A stretch of DNA of 23,749 nucleotides, from the IMG/VR virus record IMGVR_UViG_3300043427_000679, positions 1-23,749 of that record, one strand, 5' to 3'. The first letter of the stretch is position 1, and the number at the start of each line of letters is the position of its first letter. Positions 23,351-23,749 of the stretch are shown here, piece after piece. The position numbers and the translations under genes were made by a program. The notes beneath the pieces are model-generated. The model had not been told where the DNA came from, ran no database searches, and saw nothing but the letters and a program-made list of their open reading frames with translations. Origin of the DNA: a virus.

Positions 23351-23427
23351 TGGCGAAGCCAATGGGACTCGAACCCACTATCTCTAGCGTGACAGGCTAG
23401 TATCAATACCTCTTAGACCTTGGCTCC
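23351..23427 (-). tRNA. tRNA-Asp(GTC)
   Basis: Acceptor GGAGCCA/TGGCTTC, discriminator G (usual for Asp), CCA encoded; perfect anticodon stem CTAGC/GCTAG with loop CTGTCAC giving GTC. The D stem is short, with a G-U pair. Confidence 0.92.
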
Positions 23428-23428
23428 A

Positions 23429-23507
23429 TGGTCCTTGCTGCTGGACTCGAACCAGCGGCCTCCACATTATCAGTGTGATGCACGCATACCTACCGTGCTC
23501 AGCAAGG
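23429..23507 (-). tRNA. tRNA-Ile(GAT)
   Basis: Perfect acceptor CCTTGCT/AGCAAGG, discriminator A, CCA encoded; D stem GCAC/GTGC with an 11-base loop; anticodon loop CTGATAA gives GAT, reading ATC. T arm GCTGG/CCAGC. Confidence 0.9.
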
Positions 23508-23510
23508 ATA

Positions 23511-23579
23511 AACGCCCTTGTCGTCTCGAACGACTCCTGCGGCTACGCGCCGCCGTGCTACCGATACACTACTGGGGGC
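23511..23579 (-). pseudogene. Decayed tRNA (Thr(CGT)-like)
   Basis: It occupies one slot of the array and keeps a D arm (GTG/CAC) and a T loop (TTCGAGA with a 4-bp stem). The acceptor pairs at only four or so positions, the CCA position reads TAT, and the anticodon loop (CGCGTAG) has G instead of T at position 33. The anticodon would be CGT. It is probably not charged. Confidence 0.6.
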
Positions 23580-23581
23580 TA

Positions 23582-23660
23582 TGGTACCGTAACGGGGACT
23601 CGAACCCCGGACCTCCTACTTGGCAAGCAGGCGCACTAACCGAGACTGTGCTACTACGGT
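23582..23660 (-). tRNA. tRNA-Gly(GCC)
   Basis: Acceptor ACCGTAG/TTACGGT, discriminator A, CCA encoded; D stem GCAC/GTGC; anticodon stem CCTGC/GTAGG, loop TTGCCAA gives GCC, reading GGC. T arm CGGGG/CCCCG perfect. An A1-T72 first pair is unusual for Gly. Confidence 0.91.
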
Positions 23661-23661
23661 A

Positions 23662-23739
23662 TGGACAGCGCGACGGGACTCGAACCCGCATAATCGACTG
23701 GTTAAGGGCCAGTTGGTCGCCATTGACCTACACGCGCCG
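23662..23739 (-). tRNA. tRNA-Lys(CTT), second copy, with C33
   Basis: Acceptor CGGCGCG/CGCGCTG, CCA encoded; perfect anticodon stem ACTGG/CCAGT. The loop CCCTTAA gives CTT if C replaces the usual T33. D arm GGTC-AATGGC-GACC and a 7-base variable loop match the Lys(TTT) tRNA. The folded tRNA is clear; activity with C33 is uncertain. Confidence 0.8.
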
Positions 23740-23741
23740 AT

Positions 23742-23749
23742 TGGCTCCA
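23742..23749 (-). tRNA. 3' end of a further tRNA, cut by window edge
   Basis: The last eight bases read TGGAGCCA on the minus strand: a CCA end, discriminator G and four acceptor bases, placed 2 bases from its neighbour like the other array members. The identity cannot be read. Confidence 0.4.

Noticed and set aside
23120-23362. 80-codon minus-strand frame in the tRNA array
   Set aside because: It starts inside a tRNA, runs through the whole Thr tRNA and has no ribosome binding site.

Overview
This window is part of the late (structural) region of a tailed double-stranded DNA phage or prophage. All 22 protein genes I can support, and all the tRNA genes, lie on the minus strand, so transcription runs from high to low coordinates. 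There is a tail tube gene but no sheath gene, and the tape measure protein has 1333 residues. Together these point to a long, non-contractile tail (siphovirus) of about 200 nm, using the usual 0.15 nm per residue. Base composition by eye is moderately GC-rich. The head-to-tail gene order, the large fibronectin-like tail protein and the tRNA array fit a phage of an actinobacterial host, but nothing here proves the host.

Reading in the direction of transcription: (1) 23749-22375 is a dense tRNA array with 13 good tRNA genes (Lys x3, Gly, Ile, Asp, Thr, Phe, Cys, Arg x2, one CAT-anticodon tRNA and Gln). It also holds one decayed tRNA, a tRNA cut by the window edge, and a 286-base structured gap with no recognisable gene. 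(2) 22374-22005 is a gene-free leader with a candidate promoter and hairpins. (3) 22004-16138 is DNA packaging and head: putative small terminase, large terminase, a Com-like zinc-ribbon protein, a small hypothetical, HK97-type portal, a protease joined to a scaffold-like region, and the major capsid protein. (4) 16105-12855 holds a small hypothetical, a family-4-like glycosyltransferase, a small basic ORF, and the connector and tail-completion genes. (5) 12839-135 is the tail: tube protein, G/GT-type chaperones linked by a -1 frameshift site of the lambda type, a 31-codon ORF, the tape measure protein, a 1321-residue fibronectin-like protein, a baseplate/hub-like protein, a collar-domain fibre with histidine-rich repeats, and a small hypothetical. 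A terminator follows at 93-124, and another gene starts at 66 and runs off the window.

The head and tail genes are tightly coupled, with many TAATG, ATGA or TAGTG overlaps, so they probably form one or a few long late transcripts. Intergenic RNA structure seems to shape expression within them. Long hairpins follow the two genes whose products are needed in most copies (capsid and tail tube), and a branched cloverleaf-like fold lies between the chaperones and the tape measure gene. The tail-tube hairpin keeps full pairing through G-U wobbles only on the transcribed strand, which argues that it acts as RNA. I did not find a defence system, CRISPR array, integrase or insertion sequence.
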